A stretch of DNA of 64,000 nt from contig CM082596.2 in NCBI GenBank assembly GCA_040954595.2, positions 5,518,001 to 5,582,000 of the forward strand, in the 5' to 3' direction. Position 1 is the stretch's first letter, and each line of letters begins with the position of its first letter. A program made the translations under genes and the position numbers. This DNA is from Balanoglossus misakiensis. Taxonomy: Eukaryota > Hemichordata. The notes below the pieces were generated by a model. The model was not told the origin of the DNA. It saw only the letters and a list, made by a program, of their open reading frames with translations, and ran no database searches. This document shows positions 63,637 to 64,000 of the stretch, one piece after another.

Positions 63637-64000
63637 TTCGGCTGCCAATTTTTAACAGATCCGAATAGCAGTAGGAGATTTTTTTCCCTGTAGAAGACGG
63701 TCGTACTGATCAGCGCGTAAGTTAAGACGACACGCAGGGAGTATATATGCTAATATGGTGTGTATAGCGCACAGTGAGAGTATATAGGGGCATGCCCAAC
63801 GTGCATGGTGATGGTAATGTATACAAACCGTTTCAAAACGCCCTAACTACCTTGTCTACATTTTACAATTTTACTAGAATACCGGATTACGCTAGTTGGT
63901 GCCACTTTTTTTTAGACATAATCGTCGTGCAATGTTATTTTTGCACTTTCTACCATTATAAGTCAAAAATGTTGGGCGACAAACGTTTTTGTCCACAATT
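63637..64000 (-). other. LRP1 5' UTR and proximal upstream region
   Basis: Non-coding on inspection. It contains two TATATA stretches and no clear CpG-island density. The upstream in-frame stop lies here. The transcription start and the window edge are not resolved. Confidence 0.5.
63742..63748 (-). promoter_or_regulatory. TATA-like element upstream of LRP1
   Basis: TATATA on the minus strand about 105 bases upstream of the ATG; a second TATATA lies at 63781-63786. Either could position transcription, but invertebrate LRP1 promoters are often TATA-less, so this is weak. Confidence 0.25.

Larger units (their letters stand above)
51405..63557 (-). other. LRP1 intron 1 (12.2 kb)
   Basis: Separates the signal-peptide exon from the first LDLa exon. 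I find no coding exon in it. It holds a 174-bp MITE-like unit (51611-51784), G-runs near 54940 and 58983, MITE copies near 58165 and 59285, a (TATG)n tract near 60000 and a 790-bp Harbinger-like element (60421-61210). Long first introns commonly carry enhancers, but none can be recognised by eye. Confidence 0.8.

Noticed and set aside
2029-63636. Identity as LRP2/megalin, LRP4 or LRP1B
   Set aside because: Cluster sizes 8/10/11, the furin site and the GFQHQRM tail fit LRP1. LRP2 and LRP4 have different architectures. An unduplicated pre-vertebrate LRP1/LRP1B ancestor remains possible, and LRP1 is then the conventional name.

Overview
The window is metazoan nuclear DNA and holds essentially one gene. 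Read on the minus strand, 84 coding exons between 63636 (ATG) and 2029 (stop) join in a single open frame of 4723 codons. GT-AG junctions and exon phases agree at every join. The product is a complete orthologue of the giant endocytic receptor LRP1 (low-density lipoprotein receptor-related protein 1). The domain order and the sizes of the last three ligand-binding clusters (8, 10 and 11 LDLa repeats) match vertebrate LRP1, not LRP2/megalin. Intron sizes, the cytoplasmic tail (GFQHQRM...VEIGNPT) and many short inverted-repeat elements suggest a marine invertebrate deuterostome, such as a hemichordate or cephalochordate. I cannot fix the species from sequence alone.

Layout, 5' to 3' of the gene (right to left in the window): putative promoter and 5' UTR (63637-64000); signal-peptide exon; a 12-kb first intron with transposon relics; LDLa cluster I, with three repeats where vertebrates have two (47.8-51.4 kb); two EGF modules and beta-propellers 1 and 2 (39.8-47.5 kb); cluster II, 8 LDLa (35.7-38.8 kb); EGF pairs and propellers 3-6 (23.5-35.4 kb); cluster III, 10 LDLa (16.6-23.3 kb); propeller 7 (14.7-16.3 kb); cluster IV, 11 LDLa (11.1-14.3 kb); two EGFs and propeller 8, with a dibasic furin site that would split the receptor into alpha and beta chains (8.5-11.0 kb); a stalk of ten EGF modules against seven in human LRP1 (4.2-7.8 kb); transmembrane exon (4.0 kb); cytoplasmic tail exons (2.0-3.6 kb); and a roughly 1.6-kb 3' UTR.

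The most interesting material lies in the introns. A 162-base open stretch at 2690-2851 looks like a duplicated, alternative last coding exon. It replaces the tail's NPMY endocytic motif with NQLF and ends in its own stop. A 36-nt in-frame cassette (32481-32516) repeats the end of the preceding exon (SRQPxG). A 24-nt cassette (49908-49931) would remove the junction-encoded sixth cysteine of an LDLa repeat and supply another. A 12-nt cassette lies at 21114-21125. Together they suggest that this receptor is diversified by small-exon splicing.

The rest of the non-coding DNA holds at least four families of short inverted-repeat elements, a nested insertion, two long hairpins, microsatellites and small tandem duplications. 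I saw no second protein gene, tRNA, rRNA or CRISPR array.
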